64,000 nt of DNA from contig CAWAMR010000003.1 of assembly GCA_963783095.1 (NCBI GenBank), forward strand, positions 1,003,253 to 1,067,252, in the 5' to 3' direction. Each line of letters begins with the position of its first letter. The first letter of the stretch is position 1. The notes under the pieces were generated by a model, which worked only from the letters and a program-made list of their open reading frames with translations, made no database searches and was not told the DNA's origin. The DNA comes from CAWAMR01 sp963783095 (GTDB taxonomy: Bacteria > Planctomycetota > Planctomycetia > Gemmatales > Gemmataceae). Both the position numbers and the translations under genes were made by a program. Positions 37,600 to 45,532 of the stretch are shown here, piece by piece.

Positions 37600-38172
37600 T
37601 TAAGCAGCGTGCTTGAACGTCGCCTTCAACGATGCGACGGTATCGGGTGTGACCGCGATCAAGCCGGTGGAGCGATGTCCAAGCCGTTCGCGCAGGTCCT
37701 CAGGCAGCTCGATCACCTCCAGCACTTCTTCCAGATAAACGCAGGCTGTAACGAACGACTGGAAAAGCTGTAATTTGTCGCGTTCCAGCTTGTCGTTGTC
37801 CTTCTTGACTTGCACGAGGTCATCCAACGCATTCTCGAACGGTGCTGGTACGGCGAACACTTCACTGCTGTAGCAGCCGGCCGGGTTTGGTATGTCTGCC
37901 ATCGGGCAGCCACTGGTGAACCAATAGCCGTCCACCCTGCCGGATGGAAACAGGAACTTGAGACACATATCTTGTCGCGTTAACTTGTACTTGCGAAGTA
38001 TCGCCATCTCCTCTTCCGGGTATTTCTCACGGATGGCCTTGTTGGCACCCTCCAGGAGCATCTCGTAAAGCTTCGTTTCATTCGTCCGGTCGATGCTGGA
38101 TTGAATGTGCTTGAGGCCATATTCCTCGATGAGGTTGCGTTGGATCTTGTTCAGTCTGATTTTCTTGGTCAT
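37600..38172 (-). CDS. Hypothetical protein, possibly nucleotide-modification associated
   Basis: 190 residues, ATG 38172 with AAAGGAA upstream. The N-terminus 'MTKKIRLNKIQRNLIEEYGL' is followed by 'LYEMLLEGANKAIREKYPEE' and 'MAILRKYKLTRQDMCLKFLF', a central loop with 'FTSGCPMADIPN' and a coiled helix 'NDKLERDKLQLFQSFVTACV'. The overall plan recalls small phage-type Nmad5-like proteins, but I am not certain. Intact, in line with the accessory genes on both sides. Cytoplasmic; function unknown. Confidence 0.55.
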   Translation of the reverse strand: MTKKIRLNKIQRNLIEEYGLKHIQSSIDRTNETKLYEMLLEGANKAIREKYPEEEMAILRKYKLTRQDMCLKFLFPSGRVDGYWFTSGCPMADIPNPAGCYSSEVFAVPAPFENALDDLVQVKKDNDKLERDKLQLFQSFVTACVYLEEVLEVIELPEDLRERLGHRSTGLIAVTPDTVASLKATFKHAA

Positions 38173-38230
38173 GGTCGTGTTCCTTTCTAAGTGTTGGGCG
38201 GGCTTCCGCCCGCCCGGTTGAGGTGATGGC

Positions 38231-38488
38231 TCAGGCGGCCTTCGCGTCCTTCTTGGCCTTCTGGTCGGCTTGCTGCTGGTGCATGATCCAGGTGTGGGCC
38301 AGGTCGAGCAGCTTGGCCATCGACAGCAGGTCGTCGAAGTTCAGGCTGTCGGTTTCTTTCCAGGCATCGTCGCCTTGCTTGTAGCTGCGGCTGGGCATGA
38401 CGCTGTACCAGGTGCCCTTGTCGCCGAATTGCGCCAGATAGTGACTTGCAGGACGCCGTTGCGGATTTTGTGTGCTGGTGTTTGACAT
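38231..38488 (-). CDS. Hypothetical small protein controlled by structured leader copy B
   Basis: 85 residues, ATG 38488 with AAGGAGACC 8 nt upstream. It reads 'HYLAQFGDKGTWYSVMPSRS' then 'WKETDSLNFDDLLSMAKLLD' and a Lys/Gln/Ala-rich tail. The aromatic motif 'WKETDSLNFDDLL' is typical of small conserved plasmid/ICE proteins. The folded RNA at 38515-38688 sits directly upstream of its ribosome binding site, as copy A does for the methylase-helicase gene, so both are likely under the same type of post-transcriptional control. Confidence 0.6.
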   Translation of the reverse strand: MSNTSTQNPQRRPASHYLAQFGDKGTWYSVMPSRSYKQGDDAWKETDSLNFDDLLSMAKLLDLAHTWIMHQQQADQKAKKDAKAA

Positions 38489-38514
38489 GATGTTGGTCTC
38501 CTTCTTTCAGGTTT

Positions 38515-38688
38515 CCGGCCCCACCCTGGGGCCTTACGGCACTGACAAAGAAGCCGGCTAGTCCGGGAGCACTTGGCGTCCGGTCAAGCTGAAAATCGGG
38601 GGAGACCTTAGGGGGAACCGATTTTCTGCTTTACCGGCCCGGCGACGGCTTCATAAGTGCCGTGAGTATGGCCTCAGGCTGGGGTTGG
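38515..38688 (-). ncRNA. Structured 5'-leader RNA, copy B
   Basis: Outer helix ccggccccaccctggggcc (38515-38533) with ggcctcaggctggggttgg (38670-38688), pairing with several G-U or changed pairs compared with copy A. Inner helices: acggcac with gtgccgt, gaagcc with ggcttc, and ccggtcaagctgaaaat with attttctgctttaccgg. The terminal loop keeps the sequence cgggggagacctta and gggggaaccg seen in copy A. The element ends 26 nt before ATG 38488 with AAGGAGACC between. Spacing to the start codon is the same in both copies, which argues for cis-regulation of translation on the minus strand. Confidence 0.75.
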
Positions 38689-39256
38689 ACTAAAAGAAGG
38701 GGAGACCGCATGTCGGGACACCAGCCCACGAATATGCTCGGCGGCGATGCATCATGAAACATCCTGGCGCTAAAGACAAAGGCGGCAACGGGTCAGCGGC
38801 AGGCGGCCGCCCGCGATGGCACGCCAGCCGCTGCCTGAAGAGCAGACCTGAACACCGGGTAGCCTGCGCGGACATTGAGAAATGACTGGCCTGAAGCGCG
38901 ATTGCACCGGACCATTAGCCAGCAGTGAGAGCCGGGGAATTCCGCCAAAGAAGGCGAATGTGGCGGACGGAATAAAACCAAGAAAATGGCAGTGGAACGT
39001 GACAGCGCCGATGCCAGCGGACGGTACCCGCCGACCCAGGCAGAAGCGCAAATCGCGGGAGTGTGGTCCTTAGCCGGCAACCGGTGCAGGTGGAAGCGTA
39101 TAGGCATTGATTTACAACCACCCGCTTCAATGGGGGGCGCGCTACGAGTGTCACTATGAAGGAGTTCGATTTCTCCGAGATTCCAGTTTGGTTTCCCGGC
39201 TGTCGAAATGAAATCCCCCCATTGAAGCGGGTCATTGCTGATTTATGACACAGGGC
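38689..39256. other. Region without a supported gene; contains a long inverted repeat
   Basis: No protein gene is supported; frames of 60-100 codons on both strands overlap and lack features. At 39120-39137 acccgcttcaatgggggg and at 39215-39232 its exact complement form an 18-bp inverted repeat with a 77-nt loop, just past the 3' end of the integrase (39257). The loop contains ggagttcgatttctcc, which resembles a tRNA T-arm with one extra base. This could be a terminator, an attachment site or the end of the element. Confidence 0.5.
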
Positions 39257-40456
39257 TCAAATGCGGCGCTTTTTCTTCGCCGCAACCCTGTCGAGATAAT
39301 CGGCCCACCACTGCATCATTTTCCGGCGTTCCGGCAGATACTCGGCGTGATTGTAAGCAGCCCGGACAGTGTTCCGTTCGCTGTGGGCTAACTGGCGTTC
39401 AATTACATCTGCACGAAAATCGTGTTCATTCAGAATGGTGCTGGCGGTGCTACGAAACCCATGCCCGGTGGTGCGTGAATGGTAACCCATGCGATACAAA
39501 GCATATAGCATGGTGTTCTCGCTCATGAATGTTACGGGATTATGCTGGTTTGCAAAAACAAACGGCCGATTGCCCGAGTGCTTTTCCAATTCCCGGAGAA
39601 CGGCGATTGCTTGCTTCGACAATGGGACGATATGTAGCTCCTTCATCTTCATGCGTTCGCCGGGAATTCGCCACTCGGATTTGTCCCAATCAATCTCCGT
39701 CCATTGCGCTCCTCGCAGTTCTTTGGTGCGGACGAAGGTAAGCAGTAATAATCGGAGTGCCAGCTTGGTTTGCACGCTCCCGTCATATTCTTTCAGTTTG
39801 CCGAGGAACTCCGGAAGATCTGCTTCTTTCAGGAAGGAATAGTGTTTGGCAACTGGGGTCTTCAGTGCACCGCGCAAATCGGGAACGGGATTTCGTTCGG
39901 CCCGGCCGGTGACGATGGCATACATGAATATTTGCCCGCACATCTGCATCAAGCGCCGCGCGGTTTCCAGGGTTCCCTTTGCCTCGGCGACGCGGAGCAT
40001 GGCGAGAACTTCCGGTGCGGTGATTTCGGCAATGGGCCTTTTACCCAGCTTGGGCAGGATGTGCTTGTCGAGACGGTCAAGCATGGTATCGGCAGAACTC
40101 GGTGCCCATTCGTGCCTCCGCTTTTCAAACCACTCACGGGCGACCACCTCGAATGCGTTGGCTGTCTTGAGGGTCGTCAACCGCTTGGCTTCCTTTTTTG
40201 TCTCGCTTGGATCGCCTCCTGCTCCCAGCACCTTGCGTGCTTGCGCGCGCCGCTCCCGCGCGTCAGCCAGCGAAACCTCCGGATAGACACCTAATGCCAA
40301 GAGTTTTTCCTTGCCCGCAAAGAAGTATCTCAGCCGCCAGTATTTGCTGCCGGACGGCATAACTACGAGGAATAGCCCTTCTCCATCAGCGATTTTGTAG
40401 GGCTTCGTTTTTGCCTTCGCGTTGCGAGCTTTTGCATCCGAGAGAGATATGGGCAT
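39257..40456 (-). CDS. P4-type tyrosine integrase (DUF4102 arm domain), intact
   Basis: ATG 40456 (MPISLSDAKARNAKAKTKPY; a TTG three codons upstream is less likely) gives 399 residues. N-terminal DUF4102 arm-binding domain with 'YKIADGEGLFLVVMPSGSKY' and 'ALGVYPEVSLADARERRAQA'; core-binding domain about 95-190; catalytic domain with Arg in 'TFVRTKELRGAQW', 'GHGFRSTAS' (His-x-x-Arg region), 'QLAHSERN' (His) and Tyr in 'AAYNHAEYLPERRKMMQWW'. All catalytic residues are present. The family is mainly known from proteobacterial islands and P4-like phages, so transfer from outside the phylum is likely. The AlpA-like regulator at 42877 is its usual companion. No tRNA is found next to it. Confidence 0.95.
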   Translation of the reverse strand: MPISLSDAKARNAKAKTKPYKIADGEGLFLVVMPSGSKYWRLRYFFAGKEKLLALGVYPEVSLADARERRAQARKVLGAGGDPSETKKEAKRLTTLKTANAFEVVAREWFEKRRHEWAPSSADTMLDRLDKHILPKLGKRPIAEITAPEVLAMLRVAEAKGTLETARRLMQMCGQIFMYAIVTGRAERNPVPDLRGALKTPVAKHYSFLKEADLPEFLGKLKEYDGSVQTKLALRLLLLTFVRTKELRGAQWTEIDWDKSEWRIPGERMKMKELHIVPLSKQAIAVLRELEKHSGNRPFVFANQHNPVTFMSENTMLYALYRMGYHSRTTGHGFRSTASTILNEHDFRADVIERQLAHSERNTVRAAYNHAEYLPERRKMMQWWADYLDRVAAKKKRRI

Positions 40457-40478
40457 GGGGTACAAACTTTCATCCGGT

Positions 40479-40537
40479 GGGGTATGTGTGGATAGACATA
40501 CCCCGAAATTCGGCTGGCTGTCAACGATTATCGTTGA
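40479..40537. promoter_or_regulatory. Two palindromes in the integrase promoter region
   Basis: Inverted repeat ggggtatg (40479-40486) / cataccc+c (40497-40504) with a 10-nt spacer, followed by a 17-bp palindrome tcaacgattatcgttga (40521-40537). Both lie 23-81 nt upstream of the integrase start on its promoter side, so they are candidate operators for an integrase repressor such as AlpA- or XRE-type proteins. Confidence 0.5.
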
Positions 40538-41137
40538 ACGCTAGCGGCGATTGAAAACGATGAAACTGGCTCTCATACAGCGTTTGGTGGATGTTGGCGA
40601 ACCGAGTCGTCCAAAAAAATGGTGACCCCTACGGTATTCACATTAATCAAACAACTTGTTGAACAGAAAACAGATTTATACAAATGCAGAATAGGCATAC
40701 CCCGCTTTTGTACCCCTTAGAAAATAGGTTTTCCGGTTCTGCGGATGACCTTGCCGACATGAGGAGCATCCTGAAGTCCGTTGTGGATTGCAAGACATTT
40801 TCTCCCTTTGCTCGTTGTTCTTGAAGACAGTTGCCATCTCGGGTGTAATTTTCTCAGCGAAACTGAGAGAATTGTCGGCGACGCGGATCTTGCTGTATTG
40901 AATGGGCAGTCAGTAGATTGGGATATAAAGACGGCCGATGCATCGTCTCCGTCACGGTAATGAAATATATGGAAGTGAAAGAAAGGTGATTCCGTGTCAG
41001 AGATGCCGTGCGTGCCTCAATTTGCGTGCATGGGTCGATGAAACCGAAGCGCGAAACTTTCCCTTTTGACCCGTCAAAGCATCTTGAACGGCAAGCAACC
41101 AGGGCGGCATTGACGACGTTTTGGCGTCACTTTCGGG
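40538..41137. other. Intergenic region, no gene found
   Basis: About 600 nt with no supported frame on either strand. It separates the minus-strand integrase from the plus-strand genes starting at 41180. No tRNA, repeat or conserved motif was recognised apart from the palindromes on its left and the promoter on its right. Confidence 0.4.
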
Positions 41138-41143
41138 TATAAT
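41138..41143 (+). promoter_or_regulatory. Promoter -10 element (TATAAT)
   Basis: Perfect TATAAT at 41138-41143, preceded by gacgttttggcgtc, a near-palindrome that may be an operator; a good -35 at 17 nt is not present (ttgacg is 22 nt upstream). Transcription would start about 41150, about 30 nt before ATG 41180, with GAGG at 41171. Confidence 0.5.
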
Positions 41144-41179
41144 TACCGTATCCCGCAAAAGCACCGGTACGAGGTGATT

Positions 41180-41581
41180 ATGAAACCAAATCCAAAAGCT
41201 TCAGAAGTCTACGAGAAGACAGATTTTCGGTTCGGTCAGCAAACTTTAGAAACGATGTTTCCTGGCGTTGAAAAAGTGGAAGTAGGTGCAAAGGAAAGTG
41301 ATTCGCACGACGTGGCACCCCACCAATTTTGTCATTGGAATGGGGGACTCTTCGTCGATTGCAGCAATCGTGTCTGCTTCAACGGCGGGGCAGACCTCAG
41401 ACCTATTATCGCAGAGATGGTTGGTCGAAAAGCAACTGAGACGGAGGCTACGTGCGACTGTAGGGGGTTTGAGGGATCAGCAAAGGGCGCGACGAGGTAC
41501 GGTTCTTGCCTGCACCGTTTCACTGTGAAGATCAAATTAACTTACAAGACTGACTCTCGCATCGCGGAATCAGAAAAATAA
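41180..41581 (+). CDS. Hypothetical Cys-containing protein
   Basis: ATG 41180 is chosen because GAGGTG lies 5 nt upstream (41174 GTG falls inside that site). 133 residues: MKPNPKASEVYEKTDFRFGQ, then 'HQFCHWNGGLFVDCSNRVCF' and 'ATCDCRGFEGSAKGATRYGS', 'CLHRF'. Six or more cysteines and three histidines in the C-terminal two thirds could bind zinc, but the spacing does not match a finger I know. Preceded by a TATAAT promoter. It stops 76 nt before the next gene on the strand. Function unknown. Confidence 0.5.
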   Translation: MKPNPKASEVYEKTDFRFGQQTLETMFPGVEKVEVGAKESDSHDVAPHQFCHWNGGLFVDCSNRVCFNGGADLRPIIAEMVGRKATETEATCDCRGFEGSAKGATRYGSCLHRFTVKIKLTYKTDSRIAESEK

Positions 41582-41657
41582 AGGAAATCAGAGAAATGTG
41601 CGCCCGACTGCTGCGAATAACAGGTAAGCCCTGAACCGAACATCTGTGGAGAATTCG

Positions 41658-42612
41658 ATGTCGAGACGAAAACGCAACAAGAAGTCGCGGACTGTACAAA
41701 ACCAAAATCCGCCCGCGCCTCGGATTGCGCCTGCGCAGGCTGGGAAGCGCCCATCCAATCGGACACGCATACGAAGTATAGCGAAAGTCATCGTTGGCTT
41801 GTTTACGATCGCGGGCATTGTCGCAACTATCTGGATGGTCATACAGGCTCAACAGGGGGTGAAAGAGCAAAAGCAAGCAAACGATAGGCTTGCTGGGCGA
41901 ATCGAAACGAAGGCAGAAATTGTCGAACTGATTCCAGAACTCAAATCGCGTGAGTTGAAACCTTTTGTAAATACCATCAATCCCGCGATCAAAGATACCC
42001 AAGGAAACCCAATCGATTTCGTGACGTTTGAAAACTTGCACGATCTGTGTCGTGTGAATCCGCGACTTCGAATAAAAAACACAGGCACCGAGATCATCGA
42101 TAGCGTCCAAATCCATGTCCAGGAATTGAAGGTGTTGCCTGTCAGCAAAAATGGATGGTACGTTAATTCTGCTCTCAGTTCTGCTTTGAATGCCCCAACG
42201 GTTCCGATTGAATTTACGCCACACCTCGATTCCACAAAAACCGAGAATTGCCTGTTTCAGGAAAAGTTCAAGCCTGGAGACGAGGCAGAAATTCCGTTGT
42301 GGCGAGCTTTGCTCAGGGCAATCCCTGGCGGCACAAGTCTTCAAGAATTGTGGAAACGTGCCTTTCTCCAAGGTGCCTGACGAATTGGGAAAAGGGAAAT
42401 TCTTGATATACCCAGAATGGACCGGCAAATATCATGGGGTATTCAGGGTGAGCTTGTCGGTGCGGGCGGTAGGCGCATCGGCCTTTGACCGAACCGATAA
42501 GGGGCCATTTTCACTTGCGTTCATTTGGTCATCTCAAGGGTTCAAGGATGACGATTGCAAGTCATTTGTTGACAAAAAGGAGATGGCAGCGATCAGAATA
42601 GCGTCACGGTAA
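41658..42612 (+). CDS. Hypothetical membrane protein (one frameshift)
   Basis: ATG 41658 starts MSRRKRNKKSRTVQNQNPPA, a very basic N-terminus, then one membrane helix 'KVIVGLFTIAGIVATIWMVI' (about 41-60) and a soluble region with 'PRLRIKNTGTEIIDSVQIHV'. Near 42355 a one-base slip (tggaaacg) changes the frame from 'SLQELWK' to 'NVPFSKVPDELGKGKFLIYP', ending 'KSFVDKKEMAAIRIASR' at 42612. Corrected length about 318 residues. The positive N-terminus and single helix suggest an exported soluble domain. The antisense frame 41532-42428 is longer but has no protein character. Function unknown. Confidence 0.55.
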
Positions 42613-42876
42613 TGGGTTCACGACTGAGCCAAAAGCGCCCATTCTCGCGCGGACGTCGAGAAATTGTTCCCGCCGCGCGGACTCGACTTCCGACACATGG
42701 TTGCTGAGTTTGTGGAATGCGGACTTCATTCGCGCACAGCAAACATACTCGCCAACTCTCTGCTTATTTGCGATGCACCGAAAACTTTATATCCCGATTT
42801 CGTACCCCTAGCGATAAGCTCACAATGCGTCTTGTCAAGTCGTACTGGCTATCAGAATGGTCTTCAATCACAAATG

Positions 42877-43080
42877 CTAACTACTCGGCAGCCGATCAGA
42901 GAGGTTCTTGATTAATTCGTGAATGTCCTCAGCCCGCCAAGCCGTGCATCGCGCAGACAACTTCACTGGCTTCGGAAAACGTCCCGATCGCACGCCTTGC
43001 CACCAACTGGTTTTGCCGAGGGGAATGAGGCTCAAAACTTGCGGAAGTCGTAAAAAGCCCGTTTCTGGAATATCGTGCAT
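42877..43080 (-). CDS. AlpA-family excisionase/regulator
   Basis: 67 residues, ATG 43080 with AAGGAG upstream. 'TGFLRLPQVLSLIPLGKTSW' followed by 'WQGVRSGRFPKPVKLSARCT' and 'AWRAEDIHELIKNL' is the complete AlpA winged-HTH, which activates or assists excision of P4-type islands. It lies about 2.4 kb from the matching P4-type integrase. The upstream region contains cacaattgtg (43186-43195), a perfect palindrome and possible autoregulatory operator. Confidence 0.9.
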   Translation of the reverse strand: MHDIPETGFLRLPQVLSLIPLGKTSWWQGVRSGRFPKPVKLSARCTAWRAEDIHELIKNLSDRLPSS

Positions 43081-43520
43081 AGCATCAAAGTCTCCTTTTA
43101 ACTAAATAACAATTGCAGTTTCGAATTCTTTGCCCTGTGGCCTAACAAACTGATCGTATCCTAACAGTCATTTCAACAATTATACCACAATTGTGCTGTC
43201 GATGTCTCGGAGAAAGGCTGTGAGAGCCAGTTTTCCACAGTTTGCCCTTTTGGTTGAGTGTCAGACTTTTGACTACGAAGGATTCCCCGAGGTTCAGATT
43301 CGCTCCGGATCAACTGGCTCATGCGGCACGATGCTCCGGTCATCGGTAGGATGCTGACGCATTGACGCTGCCGTACAGGATCAGGCTACGCCAACCAGTT
43401 GAAAAGATATGATTCTCATGACGGAGTGAACCCATACGGTACGAATAAAGTCTCATAGATGATACTTTTCTTCTTGACCGAATCTGGAATCGGCGGCAAT
43501 ATTATAGCAGGAGGTATGCC
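43081..43520. other. Intergenic region, no gene found
   Basis: No supported gene. Contains the AlpA promoter side with the palindrome cacaattgtg at 43186-43195 and, at the right, the strong ribosome binding site gcaggagg for the HTH gene at 43521. The region between about 43200 and 43490 shows no repeat or structure I can name. Confidence 0.4.
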
Positions 43521-43895
43521 ATGACTGCGATCATGCTCGATCTCAATACCCGGCGGAAATTGCTGAAAATGCCGGTTGACGCGCTGGTGAAACGCTCCGG
43601 TGTGCCACGGCCAACGGTCTTTCGCATCCTTCGCGGGAAGACCGACACCGTGCGGTTCGGCTATGTCCAGAAGGTTGCGGGAGTGCTTGGCCTTGCCTTT
43701 GGCCACCCTCCGATCGATCCGGAGGAACTGCGCCGCCGCGAAGCGAAGCGGAAGGCGCGATTGCTGAGCCGGCTGACGCAGGGAACGATGGGGCTGGAGG
43801 CGCAAGCCGTCTCCGGCGAACTGCTCAAGGAACTGGAAGAACAGACAGTTACCAAACTCCTGGCCGGTAAAGGCCGCAAATTGTGGAGTGCGTGA
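43521..43895 (+). CDS. Helix-turn-helix transcriptional regulator (XRE-like)
   Basis: ATG 43521 with CAGGAGG 6-8 nt upstream; 124 residues. The HTH is 'MPVDALVKRSGVPRPTVFRI' with 'LRGKTDTVRFGYVQKVAGVL'. The second half is a basic, then helical tail ('RRREAKRKARLLSRLTQGTM', 'LLKELEEQTVTKLLAG') that may mediate dimerisation. Such proteins serve as antitoxins or element repressors; no toxin gene lies directly next to it. Its 3' end overlaps the convergent gene 43849-44610 by 47 nt. Confidence 0.7.
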   Translation: MTAIMLDLNTRRKLLKMPVDALVKRSGVPRPTVFRILRGKTDTVRFGYVQKVAGVLGLAFGHPPIDPEELRRREAKRKARLLSRLTQGTMGLEAQAVSGELLKELEEQTVTKLLAGKGRKLWSA

Positions 43896-44610
43896 CGATG
43901 GAGGGTTTTAAGCCGATCCCCGGTGAAACCCCCATCGATCCCTCGAGAGAGGTCGCGTTCTGCTTTTTGTCAAAGTCGTGAAGAATCTGTTTCCTTGCTT
44001 GGGCAAATTCGCTGATGTTTTTGACTCGCAGAGCGATGCGTTGGTTACTAACTTTCGTCAATCCAGCAACGGTGCTAAATAGGGCTCGCTCGTCTGACGT
44101 GAGTGAGATGGATTTAGCCTGCGCGAATGAAATCCATCTAATATAGTCAGTGAGGGGGATTAATGTGGCCGCTTGTTCTTGGATCATTGCGATGTTCAGA
44201 TCGAATTGGTTCACGGCGAGGTTAGCGGTAATGATGCTCTGATCCGCAATCTGCTTTGACTGACGAATTAAGATCGCATACTGCTCGGCAACGGTCGCTG
44301 TACGTTTGACCTCTCGTGCTTCGGCGGTTCGAACTGCATCCTCAAGCGATTCTTGCTGCCTATCGATTCGCGCTTGCTGCTGATTTAGCCGTTCTTGTTG
44401 CGCATCCATTCGCACTTGCTGCTTGGCAATGGCGAGAGATCGAAATTTCAGATCCTCATAGGCGGTAGCTGCTTGCTTTTCTTGTACGTGGAATACACTC
44501 CACGCAACGAAGATGGCAACAATCGTCAGACTAATTTGGACCCACGGCGCGAGAATTTTTTGGTTGAAGTCTTTAGAAGGAAGGTTTCTTTCTACCCATG
44601 TGTTTTGCAT
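43849..44610 (-). CDS. Hypothetical membrane protein with coiled coil
   Basis: ATG 44610, with AGAAAGGAG upstream, gives 253 residues beginning MQNTWVERNLPSKDFNQKIL. One membrane helix 'WVQISLTIVAIFVAWSVFHV' (about 23-42), then a Gln/Arg-rich coiled coil with repeated 'QQQARIDRQQESLEDAV', then helices to the C-terminus. The last 20 residues ('SGIGLKPSIVTHSTICGLYR'-like) are antisense to the HTH gene end, so the true C-terminus may have been replaced when the two segments were joined. Function unknown. Confidence 0.5.
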   Translation of the reverse strand: MQNTWVERNLPSKDFNQKILAPWVQISLTIVAIFVAWSVFHVQEKQAATAYEDLKFRSLAIAKQQVRMDAQQERLNQQQARIDRQQESLEDAVRTAEAREVKRTATVAEQYAILIRQSKQIADQSIITANLAVNQFDLNIAMIQEQAATLIPLTDYIRWISFAQAKSISLTSDERALFSTVAGLTKVSNQRIALRVKNISEFAQARKQILHDFDKKQNATSLEGSMGVSPGIGLKPSIVTHSTICGLYRPGVW

Positions 44611-44896
44611 GCTTTCTCCTTTCTGCGTCCGTTTGGCACCGTCGAATTGTATGGGCGACGTCCACTTATTCCGGCTTGGTGCCAGCAAGTGCTGTTTCTC
44701 CCAAAAGATTTCCTTAGGGGGAGAGATCGTTTTTTCGACGTCCCAGAGGGGTATTCGTCAGTCGAGAAGAGGGATTTAGGAGTACGGGGAAACAGAACGC
44801 AAAAAAAGACTATTTGACATCAGGATTTGACCTTTTCAGACTCATGTGATTCTGGCGAAGTGGCGATTTATACACCAGATTCGTAGAGGGTCCAGG

Positions 44897-45160
44897 CTAA
44901 TCAACCGGTTTTTTCATTGTTTTGTTTGATGTTGGCCTGAGTTTTCTGATGAGATTGGAGTGATGTTCACGGATGGCGAGCAGTTCCGCTGCGGCTTCGG
45001 CGTCTGCCTGAACTATTCTCACATAGTGGTTTTTCATCTGAGTCAGCCACGCTTTTTCACCTCTGCTTGATAGCCTTCTTAGCCCGTTCCAATCTGCATG
45101 AATCTCGCGCAGGCTTCTTTCGAGCGCTTCCGCTTCGTTATATGGTGGAAATTCGGTCAT
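44897..45160 (-). CDS. Hypothetical small helical protein
   Basis: ATG 45160 (the frame opens at 45220) gives 87 residues: MTEFPPYNEAEALERSLREI, then 'YVRIVQADAEAAAELLAIRE' and a basic C-terminus. All-helical and soluble. Upstream is agacaagaaa, a weak ribosome binding site. Nothing in the neighbourhood suggests a function. The gap on its left (44611-44896) has no gene. Confidence 0.4.
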   Translation of the reverse strand: MTEFPPYNEAEALERSLREIHADWNGLRRLSSRGEKAWLTQMKNHYVRIVQADAEAAAELLAIREHHSNLIRKLRPTSNKTMKKPVD

Positions 45161-45490
45161 TTTCTTGTCTCCGCATGAGTGGGAATAAGAATCATGAAAT
45201 GCGAGAATATGCAAGAACAAGTTTGAGAGAAAAACCCCTTTTGCCAGCCATCATCCGTCCAGGCATCTCGGGATGATGAAAATATCGATAACAGGCTGAT
45301 TTGTAACGCGATGTTGCGGCCCTGCCTCACCCAGGTGTCCTTTAGGGTAATTAAGGAACCGCCGCTCAAAAAATCGCGACGAGACGAAACGGATCAACTT
45401 CCAGGGGTGACATTTCGGTGATAGATCGCTGATATTTGGAAAAGGCGAATCTCAGCAAACGTAGGCAGACTGCGGGTTTGCGAGGACACG

Positions 45491-45527
45491 TTAGTAAATA
45501 ATTAACTAATTTGCGCTAAGTTATAAT
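45491..45527 (+). promoter_or_regulatory. Relaxase promoter with A/T palindrome; likely leaderless transcript
   Basis: Inverted repeat ttagt...actaa at 45491-45509 and a perfect TATAAT at 45522-45527, only 5 nt before ATG 45533. With such spacing transcription would start at or next to the ATG, and no ribosome binding site exists between, so the relaxase mRNA would be leaderless. The palindrome covers the -35 zone and is a likely repressor or nickase-related site. The preceding 45161-45490 has no gene and is the likeliest place for oriT, though no nic consensus was identified. Confidence 0.5.
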
Positions 45528-45532
45528 TAGGC

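Noticed and set aside
38770..39107. Minus-strand frames of 93-104 codons behind RNA copy B
   Set aside because: Overlap each other and a plus frame, none has a start site or known motif.
41532..42428. Minus-strand frame of 298 codons
   Set aside because: Opposite strand has a protein with basic N-terminus, membrane helix and continuity beyond a single frameshift; the minus frame has no such features.
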